Source: an uncultured Faecalibacterium sp. (GTDB taxonomy: Bacteria > Bacillota > Clostridia > Oscillospirales > Ruminococcaceae). From it: a stretch of DNA of 55,675 nt. Of the stretch, positions 33,019 to 41,782 are shown piece by piece (position 1 is the first letter of the stretch; every line of letters starts with the position of its first letter). The notes below the pieces were generated by a model. That model was not told the DNA's origin. It saw nothing but the letters and a program-made list of their open reading frames with translations, and ran no database searches. The stretch is taken from assembly GCA_934525845.1 (NCBI GenBank), contig CAKSZS010000012.1, positions 1 through 55,675 of the forward strand, written 5' to 3'. The position numbers were made by a program, and so were the translations under genes.

Positions 33019-33471
33019 ATGGAACGCATTGCAAGTTTCTGCGTGGATCACACCAAGCTGGAACGCGGGATGTATCTGAGCCGTCAGGACGGCGATGTGC
33101 TGACCTGGGACATCCGCATGAAGAAGCCCAACCAGGGCGATTACCTGACCACCGGTGCCGCCCATACGCTGGAGCACCTGTTTGCCACCTATGCCCGCAA
33201 CAGCGCTTATCAGCACGGCGTGATCTATGTCGGCCCCATGGGCTGCCGCACCGGCTTTTACCTGCTGACCCGGGGGCTGACCCCCGCCGAAGCGCTGGCA
33301 CTGACCGTGGATTCTTTCCGCTTCATGGCCGCATTTGAGGGGGATATCCCCGGTGCCAGTGAAGTGGAATGTGGCAACTACCGCGACATGGATCTGCCCG
33401 CTGCCAAGGCAGAGGCCGCCGCGATGCTGCCTGTGCTGGAAGCACTGACTGCAGAAGATCTGCACTACTGA
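33019..33471 (+). CDS. luxS: S-ribosylhomocysteine lyase
   Basis: This is 150 residues, typical of LuxS. Metal ligands are visible as HTLEHLFATYAR (two His) and the Cys in VECGNYRDMDL; VGPMGCRTGFYLL carries the catalytic cysteine. It splits S-ribosylhomocysteine into homocysteine and the autoinducer-2 precursor. GTGAGGTG lies upstream of the ATG. It sits immediately behind pyk, an unusual partner, and ends in a strong terminator. Confidence 0.97.
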   Translation: MERIASFCVDHTKLERGMYLSRQDGDVLTWDIRMKKPNQGDYLTTGAAHTLEHLFATYARNSAYQHGVIYVGPMGCRTGFYLLTRGLTPAEALALTVDSFRFMAAFEGDIPGASEVECGNYRDMDLPAAKAEAAAMLPVLEALTAEDLHY

Positions 33472-33488
33472 TCCGACCCGCTGAACAC

Positions 33489-33526
33489 AAAACGCACCTG
33501 CAATGGATTTTGCAGGTGCGTTTTTT
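33489..33526 (+). terminator. Terminator of pyk-luxS
   Basis: AAAACGCACCTGCA pairs with TGCAGGTGCGTTTT, then further T residues. Confidence 0.9.
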
Positions 33527-33527
33527 C

Positions 33528-33580
33528 AACCCTCTCCGTCACCGCTGCACGATACCAGCTCTCCCGAAGGGAGAGCTTTC
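33528..33580 (+). repeat. Dispersed ACCCTCTCAGTC repeat, copy 2
   Basis: AACCCTCTCCGTCACCGCTG, then CCAGCTCTCCCGAAGGGAGA and GCTTTC. It is closely related to copy 1 at 10658-10713. It lies between luxS and the convergent HAD gene. Confidence 0.75.
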
Positions 33581-33658
33581 TTTGTATGGTCCGGAAAAGC
33601 AAGAACCTCTCCCTTCCAGGAGAGGTCCATCCGGCAAAACAGCGGAACCGTGTTCCTT

Positions 33659-34504
33659 TTAAATCAGGCCCAGTGCCCGGAACTCTTTTGCAATGCCGTC
33701 CTCGTACACCGATGGGGCAATGCGGTCGCAGAGCTTTTTCAGGCTCTCGGAGCCGTTCGCCATGCAGACACTGACGCCTGCCGCATTGGTCATCTGCAGG
33801 TCATTGTCGCTGTCCCCAAAGCCGATGGTATCCGCCAAAGGCTTCTTCAAGTACTGGCAGATGGCCTGGATGCCCGTGCCCTTATCAAATTTGCGGTTGA
33901 TGAGTTCGCCGTTCACCATACCGCCGCCCAGTTCATCCAGCTTGCTTTCGCAGAACACGAACTGATCTTCATACAGCCGCTTGGCCTCGTCCAGATCCTG
34001 CTCCTGTTCTGCGATGAACACGATCTTATAGATCGGTTCCCCCTTGTAGTCCTCCAGCGTATTGATGGTCATGCCGTCTTCCATGGCCTTGCGCCACCGT
34101 TCCGCTTCACTGTTCAGCGGCTTTCCGTCCGCCTGCGGAATGCGCCAGCGCCGGATCATCTGCATTCCGCCGTAAGTAGCGTCCCGGGCTTCCAGCGTGC
34201 ATTCTACGCCGTGGCGTTCCAGCGCAGCCCGCACACCTGCGGCCTGCTCCGGCTCCATCGGGATATTCACCAACACCTTGCCGTCGCACAGCACATAACC
34301 GCCTGCACTGCAGATGCTGCCATCAAACAGGCCGTATTCCAGCAGCGGCTGGGTCATGCGCAGGTTGCGGCCGGTGCACAAAAACAGCTTGTGGCCGTTG
34401 GCCCTGGCCTGCCGCAGAGCGTTCTGCGTGCTCTCCGGGATCAGCGCACTGCCCGGCGGCAGAAGGGTGCCGTCAATGTCCAGAAAAATCAGTTTTTGCT
34501 TCAT
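33659..34504 (-). CDS. Cof-type HAD phosphatase
   Basis: This is 281 residues behind GGAGG. It is a HAD class IIB (Cof/YidA-like) hydrolase: KLIFLDIDGTLLPPGSA with the nucleophile and acid/base Asp, LFLCTGRN as motif II, a cap domain, then GTGIQAICQYLKKPLADTIG and GFGDSDNDLQMTNAAGVSVC as motif IV. It would dephosphorylate sugar phosphates or a related metabolite. It follows a LacI regulator by 13 bp, so it is probably the regulated gene of a two-gene operon controlled by a sugar signal. Confidence 0.9.
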   Translation of the reverse strand: MKQKLIFLDIDGTLLPPGSALIPESTQNALRQARANGHKLFLCTGRNLRMTQPLLEYGLFDGSICSAGGYVLCDGKVLVNIPMEPEQAAGVRAALERHGVECTLEARDATYGGMQMIRRWRIPQADGKPLNSEAERWRKAMEDGMTINTLEDYKGEPIYKIVFIAEQEQDLDEAKRLYEDQFVFCESKLDELGGGMVNGELINRKFDKGTGIQAICQYLKKPLADTIGFGDSDNDLQMTNAAGVSVCMANGSESLKKLCDRIAPSVYEDGIAKEFRALGLI

Positions 34505-34517
34505 GCTTCCTCCCGGC

Positions 34518-35507
34518 TCAGATCGAGCCGCGCTCTACAACAGTATACCCCAGGGTCGTCTGCCGCACCGGGGCATTCGGTTCTGCCTGTTCCAGCATCT
34601 GCAGCAGCATTCGGGCAGCTTCCTCCCCCACCTGCTTCTGATAAAAGCGCACGGTCGTCAGCCCCGGCTCTACAACGTCGCCGACCCAGCTGTCGCCGAT
34701 GCCTGCCAGACTCACCTGCTGCCCCACCGTGCGTCCCGCTTTTTTCAGGGCACGCATGGCACCCAGCGCCACTGTATCCGTCACGCAGACCACGCCGTCC
34801 AGATTCGGGCAGCAGGTCAGTAGCTCGGTCATACAGCGTTCGCCCTCCTCCATGGTAAAGGCCGAACAGCAGATGCGGGGCAGCTGGCTGCCGTCCATCC
34901 CGGCAGCATTCATGGCATCCTGCACACCTTGGCGGCGGGCTATGCCGGTGGCCTGATCCCGCTCCGTGCCGCCGATGTATACCAGTTGTTTCCGCCCACG
35001 CTGGAGCATCCGCTCTGCCAGCTCCCGGGCCGCACTGCGGTCATCGTTGTACACACAGGGCACATCCGGGAAGCGCTGGCCGGTGACCACCAGCGGCACC
35101 CGGCAGTTCTTGAAGGCTCTGGCCAGCTGGGGGGAATAGTAGCTGCCCATCAGGATAATGCCCGCCACATGATTGCGCTGCATGGCGGTCAGATACCCCA
35201 GCTCCCGCTGTTCATCCAGCTCAGTATTCCCCAGCAGCATGAGATAATTCCGGGCATCCAGTTCGCTGGCAATGCCGGCGGTGAGCTGCCCTACGGACTG
35301 GGAACTGATGCTGGGTGCAATGACGCCCACCTGATTCACCCGTCCGGTACGCAGAGTCTGTGCTGCCGTATCCGGGCGATAGCCGGTTTTTTCCACCACT
35401 TCCCGGATGACGGCGCGTTTTTGTTCGCTGAGCGGCCCGCCATTCAGATAGCGGCTGACTGCCGCACTGGATACTCCTGCCATTTTTGCAATATCACTGA
35501 TGGTCAT
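34518..35507 (-). CDS. LacI-family transcriptional regulator
   Basis: This is 329 residues. The N-terminal helix-turn-helix and hinge are classic (TISDIAKMAGVSSAAVSRYL, NGGPLSEQKRAVIREVVEKT). A periplasmic-binding-like sensor domain follows, with VNQVGVIAPSISSQSVGQLT and VSLAGIGDSWVGDVVEPGLT. The palindrome TTGTAAACGTTTTCAA just upstream, at the predicted transcription start, indicates autorepression. The effector sugar is unknown. Confidence 0.92.
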   Translation of the reverse strand: MTISDIAKMAGVSSAAVSRYLNGGPLSEQKRAVIREVVEKTGYRPDTAAQTLRTGRVNQVGVIAPSISSQSVGQLTAGIASELDARNYLMLLGNTELDEQRELGYLTAMQRNHVAGIILMGSYYSPQLARAFKNCRVPLVVTGQRFPDVPCVYNDDRSAARELAERMLQRGRKQLVYIGGTERDQATGIARRQGVQDAMNAAGMDGSQLPRICCSAFTMEEGERCMTELLTCCPNLDGVVCVTDTVALGAMRALKKAGRTVGQQVSLAGIGDSWVGDVVEPGLTTVRFYQKQVGEEAARMLLQMLEQAEPNAPVRQTTLGYTVVERGSI

Positions 35508-35537
35508 TGCACTGCTTTCCCCTCTTGTTCTTTCCGG

Positions 35538-35586
35538 TTGTAAACGTTTTCAATCCTATTATATGCCGCTTTTCCGCTTCCTGCAA
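35538..35586 (-). promoter_or_regulatory. LacI-type operator and promoter
   Basis: The minus strand shows TTGCAG (35581-35586), 17 bp, TATAAT (35558-35563). The LacI/GalR operator TTGAAAACGTTTACAA (35538-35553) lies immediately downstream of the -10. Confidence 0.8.
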
Positions 35587-35698
35587 GATGCGTTATTCCC
35601 GGTTTTGTGCCGGGATCCTCCGCAAAATTTTAGGAACCCTGTACAAATTTTGCAGCTGTGCGGCAAAGAAATCCAACTTTTTCCCCAGTTCAGCGGAA

Positions 35699-36493
35699 TT
35701 ACAGCATTCCCATGCCGCATCCCCGCAGTGCCAGCCCCAGTACAAGCACCACCAGCAGCCCCACCACCATGGAACGGTTGCCTGCAGTCTGCCGGGACCT
35801 CTTTTTCCGGCGCGGATCGCTGCCGGAGGCCGTCCGCCGGCCGGCCGAACCGGTATTGCTTCGCTTTCCGGGGTTGTTCCGGGAGGTCTTTGCCGCCGTT
35901 TTCTGCGTTCTGCCCGCAGGCTTTGCAGCCTGCCGGGTGCGCTCTGCCGGGCGGGTCTGCGGTTCAATGGGCGTTTTGGCTCCGCAGCGTGCCAGAAAGT
36001 TTTCGGCTTCCCGGTAATACTGCGCCAGTTCGGTCTCCCGGAGTGCTGTGCCTGCATAGCCTTCTTCCAGCGCCTCCACGGCTTCGTTGAAGCGGAGCGC
36101 TGCCTGTGCCGCATCGGATGCGTCCGCGGCATGGGCGGCTTCGTTGCGGGCCGTCCGCACTGCATTGCAGGCGTGCCGCGCCGCGCCCGGCCTTGCTGTA
36201 TTTCCCAACAGATCCAGCGGCTTGGCCGCATTCGTTTCCGGATCCAGCAGCACCCGCATACACAGGGTGGTATCCAGCTGTTGCCAGTTATTTTTCCCGC
36301 TCAGATCCGGCATCCGGTCGTAGTAGTCCGGGTCTTCCTTCCGGCGCTGTGCAATGTGCCGGAGCAGCGCGTCCAGACTGTGGCTGCCGGGCTTCTGCTC
36401 CCAGTGCCAGCGCAGGAGCTTCCGGCTGATTTCGTCACAGGCCGCTTTGATCTCAAATGCCGCCTGCAATGCTTCGTCCTGCATGGTGTACAT
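35699..36493 (-). CDS. Tail-anchored protein of unknown function
   Basis: This is 264 residues from the ATG at 36493. The first roughly 150 residues are helical (DEALQAAFEIKAACDEISRK, HSLDALLRHIAQRRKEDPDY) with an alanine-rich helical hairpin (AHAADASDAAQAALRFNEAV). A strongly basic, low-complexity stretch with many K, R, T and S follows. The protein ends in a single hydrophobic helix (SMVVGLLVVLVLGLAL), so it is likely a cytoplasmic domain held by a C-terminal anchor. I do not recognise the family. The upstream gene encodes another protein with a C-terminal anchor. Confidence 0.65.
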   Translation of the reverse strand: MYTMQDEALQAAFEIKAACDEISRKLLRWHWEQKPGSHSLDALLRHIAQRRKEDPDYYDRMPDLSGKNNWQQLDTTLCMRVLLDPETNAAKPLDLLGNTARPGAARHACNAVRTARNEAAHAADASDAAQAALRFNEAVEALEEGYAGTALRETELAQYYREAENFLARCGAKTPIEPQTRPAERTRQAAKPAGRTQKTAAKTSRNNPGKRSNTGSAGRRTASGSDPRRKKRSRQTAGNRSMVVGLLVVLVLGLALRGCGMGML

Positions 36494-36512
36494 CCTTTCC
36501 TCTTGTCTGCGC

Positions 36513-36543
36513 AAAAAGCGGAGGAAGCCTACGCTTCCTCCGC
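36513..36543 (-). terminator. Terminator between the two anchored-protein genes
   Basis: On the minus strand GCGGAGGAAGC and GCTTCCTCCGC form an 11 bp stem followed by TTTTTGC. It lies just before the ribosome binding site of the 264-residue gene, so that gene may depend on read-through. Confidence 0.8.
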
Positions 36544-36554
36544 CCAAGCCGTTT

Positions 36555-37586
36555 TTACAGCATAAACTGATAATAGATGAATCCGCACAATGCCACGCCC
36601 GCACACACAATGGCGGTAATGGGCGGCACCCAGCGGATCAGGGTCTCGGCCACGCTGTCCCGCTCGTCTTCGCTGTCCTCTTCGTCATCGGGCGCAGCCT
36701 CCTGCACCGGCGAAGCCGCCGCAGGAAAGTCCGCATCGGACACAGCCGGGATCACTCTGGTTCCGTCATCCGGCCCCTGAGCCGGATCCCGGAGGGCCGC
36801 CGCGCCCATCACACGGGTATGTTCCTCCCCTGCAGCAGGCTGTGCTGCCGGGGCATATCCGCGGCTTCCCAGGATCCGGGTCGGTTCTTCGCCCGGCTGC
36901 GGCGCGGCTCCCAGGATCCGGGTCGCCGCCTCGGCCGGTTCTGCCGGCGCATTCAGCGGCGTATCCAGCTCCTGCGCTTCCTCCGGTTCCTGCGGCTGCA
37001 GCAGCGTGTTCAGCGCGTTCTGCAGCAGGATGCGGTCACTGCCGCACTCACTGCAGTACACGGTGTCTTCCTCCTTGGGGTGGAAGGCACCGCAGGCGCA
37101 GTACCAGCCATTCTCGAACACCTGCGGCTGATACTTCAGGCCGGTACGGTTCATCCGGGCTTCCAGCGCCTTTTCCAGGTCCGGGCCAAGGCGGCGGGGG
37201 GCCGGCAGGCGCACCCGCTTGATCTTATCCAGATTCACCTTGCGCTTCTCGCTGTACACACTGCACAGGGAGACATCCACACTGGTGATGGCCTTTTCGG
37301 TGATGAAGACGGCATCGTCCATGCCGAAGGTCTCCCCGGGCTTGACGCTCAGATCCTGATACTCGAACTGATCCTCACACAGGACGACTCCGTCCACACC
37401 CTTGCACTTGAAGTGGATCACCAGGGCTGTCAGAGTCACCTTGGAGATGTTCTTGAAGGTCAGGCAGACTGCGTGTTCCCCGCTCACATCGCCCTTGAGC
37501 AGCTCCACGCAGACAAACTGCACCGGGCTGCCCGGGGTATAATAGTTGGCGCGCGTCCGTGCGACCAGATTAAAATTTTCCTCCAC
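36555..37586 (-). CDS. Zinc-ribbon protein with repeated TRILG motifs and C-terminal anchor
   Basis: This is 343 residues from a GTG at 37586, 8 nt after GAAAGGAG. The N-terminal roughly 130 residues form a beta-rich domain (GSPVQFVCVELLKG, HAVCLTFKNISKVTLTALVI). A zinc ribbon (WYCACGAFH, VYCSECGSD) comes next. A Pro/Glu-rich segment carries four similar short motifs: EAATRILG, EEPTRILG, EEHTRVMG, DDGTRVIP. The C-terminus has an acidic stretch and one transmembrane helix (PPITAIVCAGVALCGFIYY). The repeated acidic-TR motifs look like phosphothreonine sites for a Hanks-type kinase read by FHA domains (inference). It lies directly after ftsH (21 bp), so it may share its transcript. Confidence 0.65.
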   Translation of the reverse strand: MEENFNLVARTRANYYTPGSPVQFVCVELLKGDVSGEHAVCLTFKNISKVTLTALVIHFKCKGVDGVVLCEDQFEYQDLSVKPGETFGMDDAVFITEKAITSVDVSLCSVYSEKRKVNLDKIKRVRLPAPRRLGPDLEKALEARMNRTGLKYQPQVFENGWYCACGAFHPKEEDTVYCSECGSDRILLQNALNTLLQPQEPEEAQELDTPLNAPAEPAEAATRILGAAPQPGEEPTRILGSRGYAPAAQPAAGEEHTRVMGAAALRDPAQGPDDGTRVIPAVSDADFPAAASPVQEAAPDDEEDSEDERDSVAETLIRWVPPITAIVCAGVALCGFIYYQFML

Positions 37587-37607
37587 GACACTCGCTCCTT
37601 TCGGTCG

Positions 37608-39719
37608 TTATTCGTCCCGGTCCTCCGGCTTGGACACCGGCTCTGCCGGCATCTGCTCTGCCGGCTCTGCGGTCTCGGCCGCTTCCGCCGGTTCTGCAGG
37701 CTCCGCCGGGGCGGCCTGTACGGTCTGTTCCGGCTTCGGCTCGTCGCCCTCACGCGGCGGCAGCGTACCGCCCGCCATGATGGTGTTGAACTCCTGCTCG
37801 TTGAGCTTCTCCCGCTCCATCAGGGCCTGTGCCAGTGCGTGCAGCTGATCGATGTGCTCGGTCAGGGTGCGGCGGCAGGTCTCATAGGCCTCGTCAATGA
37901 TATCGCGCATCTCGCCGTCGATCTCGGCGGCGGTGGTCTCGCTGTAGCCCTTGCCCTGGCCGAGGTCACGGCCCAGGAAGGTCTCCTCCTGAGAGGTACC
38001 GTAGACCACGGGGCCAAGACGCTCGGAGAAGCCGTATTTGGTGATCATCTGGCGGGCAATGTTGGTGGCCTGCTGCAGGTCGTTGGAAGCACCCGTGGAG
38101 ATGTCTTCCAGGATCAGCTGCTCAGCCACACGGCCGCCTAGGCTGGACACGATGTCCTCGAACATCTCGCCCTTGGTCACATAGCTGCGGTCCTTCTCAG
38201 GCAGATACATGGTGTAGCCGCCGGCCTGGCCGCGGGGGATGATGGTGATCTCATGCACGCGGGGGTGATGCTTGCAGTAGAAACCTGCCACCGCGTGGCC
38301 CGCTTCGTGGTAAGCGGTCAGCTTCTTTTCCTCGGGGGTCACGACACGGCTCTTCTTTTCGGGGCCGGCCATGACCTTCATGGATGCTTCCTCGATGTCC
38401 TCCATCGTGATGGCCTTGCGGCTGCGGCGGGCTGCCAGCAGAGCAGCCTCGTTGACCAGGTTTTCCAGGTCTGCGCCGGCAAAACCGGCGGTGCGCTGGG
38501 CGATGACCTTCAGGGACACATCCGGTGCCAGAGGCTTGTTCTTGGTGTGAACTTTCAGGATCTCTTCGCGGCCCTTGACGTCCGGCAGGCCCACATAGAC
38601 CTGACGGTCAAAGCGGCCGGGACGAAGCAGTGCCTTATCCAGAATGTCCGCACGGTTGGTGGCCGCCATGACGATGATGCCATCGTTGGCTTCAAAGCCA
38701 TCCATCTCCACCAGCAGCTGGTTCAGGGTCTGCTCGCGTTCATCGTGTCCGCCGCCCAGACCGGCACCGCGCTGACGGCCCACTGCATCGATCTCATCGA
38801 TGAAGATGATGCAGGGCATGGACTTCTTGGCCTTGTCAAACAGATCGCGCACACGGGATGCGCCGACGCCGACGTACATCTCCACGAAGTCCGAACCGGA
38901 GATGGAGTAGAACGGCACACCGGCCTCACCGGCACAGGCACGGGCCAGCAGGGTCTTGCCGGTACCCGGAGGGCCTACCAGCAGCACGCCGTGGGGGATG
39001 CGGGCACCGAGGGTGTTGAACTTGTCGGGGCTTTTGAGGAACTCCACGACCTCTTTCAGTTCTTCCTTTTCCTCATCCTCACCGGCCACATCGGCAAAGG
39101 TCGCCGTCTTTTTGTTCTCGTGTTCGTCCTTCACCTTGGCTTTGCCCACATTCATGATGCCGCCGCCGGCACCGCCGCCGCGCATCATGGAGAACAGCAG
39201 GAAGCCGGTGCAGCCCAGCATGGCCAGATAGAACAGGATCTCCAGCCAGGGCACGCTCTCCTTCACCGGGGTGTAATCGTACACCATCGGCGCATCCGGG
39301 TTCGCCGCATTGTATGCCTCGATGTAATCGTTGACATACTTGACGAACATAGACGCATAGGGCAGCTTATAGCGCACCGTCACCGTGCCGTCGCTGTTCT
39401 GCTGCACGCCGGTGCTGTCCGAAGAGGAAGAGAACATCCCGGACAGCAGCCCGCCCGTGGACTGCACGGTGTTCTGGGTGCTGGCATCCGGCAGGGCGAT
39501 CTTGCCCTCCTTCAGGTTCATGGTCAGCACGCCGGTGTTCAGGTCCAGCGTGAACTTGGTCACCTGCAGGTTTTCAAAGTACTGAACCGCTGTGGAATAC
39601 GCCATGGAGGACGAGCTGCCGCTGTCGCTGCTGCCGCCCAGCACAGACCACACCATCAGCACGGCAGCAAGGGCCAGTGCCAGGATCAGCGGGTTCAGAC
39701 GAGGTTTTCTCGGTTGCAA
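37608..39719 (-). CDS. ftsH: ATP-dependent zinc metalloprotease FtsH
   Basis: This is 703 residues from a TTG at 39719, 9 nt after GGAG; a TTG at 39728 is too close to that site. Two transmembrane helices flank an extracellular domain. The AAA+ module has VGPPGTGKTLLARACAGEAG, IIFIDEIDAVGRQRG and the second region of homology RPGRFDRQVYVGLPD. The protease domain has the zinc motif HEAGHAVAG. The C-terminus is an extended Glu/Pro/Ala tail. It degrades membrane and short-lived cytosolic proteins. It follows hpt, as in many Firmicutes (tilS-hpt-ftsH). Confidence 0.97.
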   Translation of the reverse strand: MQPRKPRLNPLILALALAAVLMVWSVLGGSSDSGSSSSMAYSTAVQYFENLQVTKFTLDLNTGVLTMNLKEGKIALPDASTQNTVQSTGGLLSGMFSSSSDSTGVQQNSDGTVTVRYKLPYASMFVKYVNDYIEAYNAANPDAPMVYDYTPVKESVPWLEILFYLAMLGCTGFLLFSMMRGGGAGGGIMNVGKAKVKDEHENKKTATFADVAGEDEEKEELKEVVEFLKSPDKFNTLGARIPHGVLLVGPPGTGKTLLARACAGEAGVPFYSISGSDFVEMYVGVGASRVRDLFDKAKKSMPCIIFIDEIDAVGRQRGAGLGGGHDEREQTLNQLLVEMDGFEANDGIIVMAATNRADILDKALLRPGRFDRQVYVGLPDVKGREEILKVHTKNKPLAPDVSLKVIAQRTAGFAGADLENLVNEAALLAARRSRKAITMEDIEEASMKVMAGPEKKSRVVTPEEKKLTAYHEAGHAVAGFYCKHHPRVHEITIIPRGQAGGYTMYLPEKDRSYVTKGEMFEDIVSSLGGRVAEQLILEDISTGASNDLQQATNIARQMITKYGFSERLGPVVYGTSQEETFLGRDLGQGKGYSETTAAEIDGEMRDIIDEAYETCRRTLTEHIDQLHALAQALMEREKLNEQEFNTIMAGGTLPPREGDEPKPEQTVQAAPAEPAEPAEAAETAEPAEQMPAEPVSKPEDRDE

Positions 39720-39758
39720 AAAAATCAACTCCAGTTCTGGATGAATTTTGTTCGAAGC

Positions 39759-40307
39759 TTACTTTTCGTAGACTTCGGGCTTGAGCACGCCCACATAGGG
39801 CAGATTGCGGTACTTTTCGTCGTAGTCCAGGCCATAGCCCACCACGAACTCGTCCGGCACCTGGAAGCCCTCGTAGTCGGGCTGGATGTCTGCCTTGCGG
39901 CGGCTGGGCTTGTCCAGGATGGTGCAGATCTTCACGGAATTGGGATTGCGCATTTTGAGCATGGGCACCAGGTTGGACAGGGTGATGCCGGTATCCAGGA
40001 TATCCTCCACGATCAGCACATCCTTGCCGGACAGATCGCCGTCCAGGTCCTTGATGATCTTGACCAGGCCGCTGCTGGTGGTGTTGCTGCCGCCGTAGCT
40101 GGACACGACCATAAAATCGATGCTGCAGGGAATGCTCACTGCACGCATCAGGTCCGCCATAAAGACCACCGAGCCTTTCAGGATGGAGACCAGCACGAGG
40201 TTCTTGCCCTCATAATCCCTGCTGATCTGTGCGCCCAGCTCCGCGACCTTTGCCTTGAGTGCTTCTTCCGAGACCAGAACGGTCTTGATGTCATCGTTCA
40301 TGCTCAT
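39759..40307 (-). CDS. hpt: Hypoxanthine phosphoribosyltransferase
   Basis: This is 182 residues from the ATG at 40307, 9 nt after AGGAGG. The PRPP-binding signature is VLIVEDILDTGITLSNL. LVSILKGSVVFMADLMRA and the DFMVVSSYGG segment are also typical, with VVGYGLDYDEKYRNLPYVGV at the C-terminus. It salvages hypoxanthine and guanine to nucleotides. It lies 13 bp after tilS and 39 bp before ftsH, forming the conserved tilS-hpt-ftsH cluster. Confidence 0.96.
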   Translation of the reverse strand: MSMNDDIKTVLVSEEALKAKVAELGAQISRDYEGKNLVLVSILKGSVVFMADLMRAVSIPCSIDFMVVSSYGGSNTTSSGLVKIIKDLDGDLSGKDVLIVEDILDTGITLSNLVPMLKMRNPNSVKICTILDKPSRRKADIQPDYEGFQVPDEFVVGYGLDYDEKYRNLPYVGVLKPEVYEK

Positions 40308-40320
40308 GATATTCTTCCTC

Positions 40321-41778
40321 CTATGTTTCAACGTTTGTTTCCAGTTCCAGGATCCATTTGCTCTCTGCATCCGCCGCGAGGCCATCGGCAAAGCCTGCCC
40401 CGCATACCCACAGCACCTGGCTGCCGGATGCCAGCAGCGGCAGCCCGCCGCGCAGTTCTTCCGGGATCCCCGCTTCGTTCATCCATTTGCGCAGCGGCTT
40501 GCTGATGCCGCGCCCTGCCGGACGGAAGCGGTCTCCCGGCTGACGGCAGCGCAGCACAAGCTTGGGGTATAACGTAGTTATTCTAGCATAATCTGCCTGA
40601 TTTTTTAAGTCTTTTTTATGAACGACCTGTATTTTTTCTTCAAAATTCCGCTCAAACCGGGTCACTTTCAGGTTTTTGTTTCCCGGCAGGACATAAACCG
40701 CCTGTTTTTCCGGGCAGAATTCCATCGGCGGGAAGGAAGCGGGGCGCGGCAGCTCTTCCTCCCGCCACAACAGGCCGTCCCGGGCGCAGAAGCGCACCCG
40801 TCCGGTCAGCTGCACGGCACCGCTGCCCTGCCGCACCAGTGCTGCCAGCAGCTGAACGTATTTTTCCTCTGCATCCCGCACCGGCGAAAGCAGACTGTGG
40901 AGCGCAGTCTCCAGAATCAGGGCGTCTGCCGCCTGCAGGGGGCCAAGCCGGAACACCGGCTGTCCCTTCTGCAGCGCTGCACGCACAGCTGCCGGGACGG
41001 CTGGTTCCGGTTCCGCCGACAGCCGGGCATCCATCAGCAGCTGTCCGGCCTGCCGGGCAAAATAAGCTTCCGCCCGGCCCGCCTTTTCACAGAACCGTGC
41101 CAGATTTTCCACGGCCGCACGATTCACGCTTTCCAGCGCCGGGACGGCATGATGCCGCAGGCGGTTGCGGGCATAAACATCCGTGTCGTTCGTCTCATCC
41201 TGCACCCAGGCAAGGGCATTTTCCCGGCAGACCGCTTCGGTCTCCGCCCGGGTCAGGCAGAGCAGCGGCCGCAGGCTGCGGCCATTTTTCGGCAGGATCC
41301 CCGCCGCACCGTGCAGGCCGGTCCCCCGCGCCAGCCGGAACAGCAGGGTCTCTGCCTGGTCATTTGCAGTATGGGCGGTCGCGAGGGCATCTATCCCCTC
41401 CCGGCACAGCTGCGCAAAACAGGCATACCGCAGGCGGCGCGCCCAATCCTCGCTGGCATGGGGCGGCGGTGCACCCACCGCGTCCTGCATCTCTGCAGCG
41501 CGGAATACCCGCACCGGCACCCCCAGCCGGGCACACGCTGCCCGGACAAACGCCTCGTCCCGGTCTGCCAGTTCGCCCCGCAGGCCGTGGTTCACATGGC
41601 AGACGGAAAGGGTGTACCCGAATTCCGGCTGCAGCTGCAGCAGCAGCGTCAGCAGCGCCATGCTGTCGGCCCCGCCGGACACCGCCGCCGCCAGATGCAG
41701 CGGCTGGCCGGGCGTCAGAAGCCCTTCCCGCAGACAGTATTCCCGCACCTTCGTGCGGCAGAGTTCGTTTGCATTCAT
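40321..41778 (-). CDS. tilS: tRNA(Ile)-lysidine synthase
   Basis: This is 485 residues from the ATG at 41778, 4 bp after the dnaB stop. The PP-loop AAVSGGADSMALL, then VCHVNHGLRGELADRDEAFV, ATAHTANDQAETLLFRLARG, the TETNDTDVYxRNRLR-like region (DETNDTDVYARNRLRHHAVP) and the C-terminal TilS domain (RCRQPGDRFRPAGRGISKPL, RKWMNEAGIPEELR) are all present. It makes lysidine at position 34 of the CAU-anticodon isoleucine tRNA, an essential step. No good ribosome binding site is visible, so translation is probably coupled to dnaB. Confidence 0.96.
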   Translation of the reverse strand: MNANELCRTKVREYCLREGLLTPGQPLHLAAAVSGGADSMALLTLLLQLQPEFGYTLSVCHVNHGLRGELADRDEAFVRAACARLGVPVRVFRAAEMQDAVGAPPPHASEDWARRLRYACFAQLCREGIDALATAHTANDQAETLLFRLARGTGLHGAAGILPKNGRSLRPLLCLTRAETEAVCRENALAWVQDETNDTDVYARNRLRHHAVPALESVNRAAVENLARFCEKAGRAEAYFARQAGQLLMDARLSAEPEPAVPAAVRAALQKGQPVFRLGPLQAADALILETALHSLLSPVRDAEEKYVQLLAALVRQGSGAVQLTGRVRFCARDGLLWREEELPRPASFPPMEFCPEKQAVYVLPGNKNLKVTRFERNFEEKIQVVHKKDLKNQADYARITTLYPKLVLRCRQPGDRFRPAGRGISKPLRKWMNEAGIPEELRGGLPLLASGSQVLWVCGAGFADGLAADAESKWILELETNVET

Positions 41779-41782
41779 CGGT

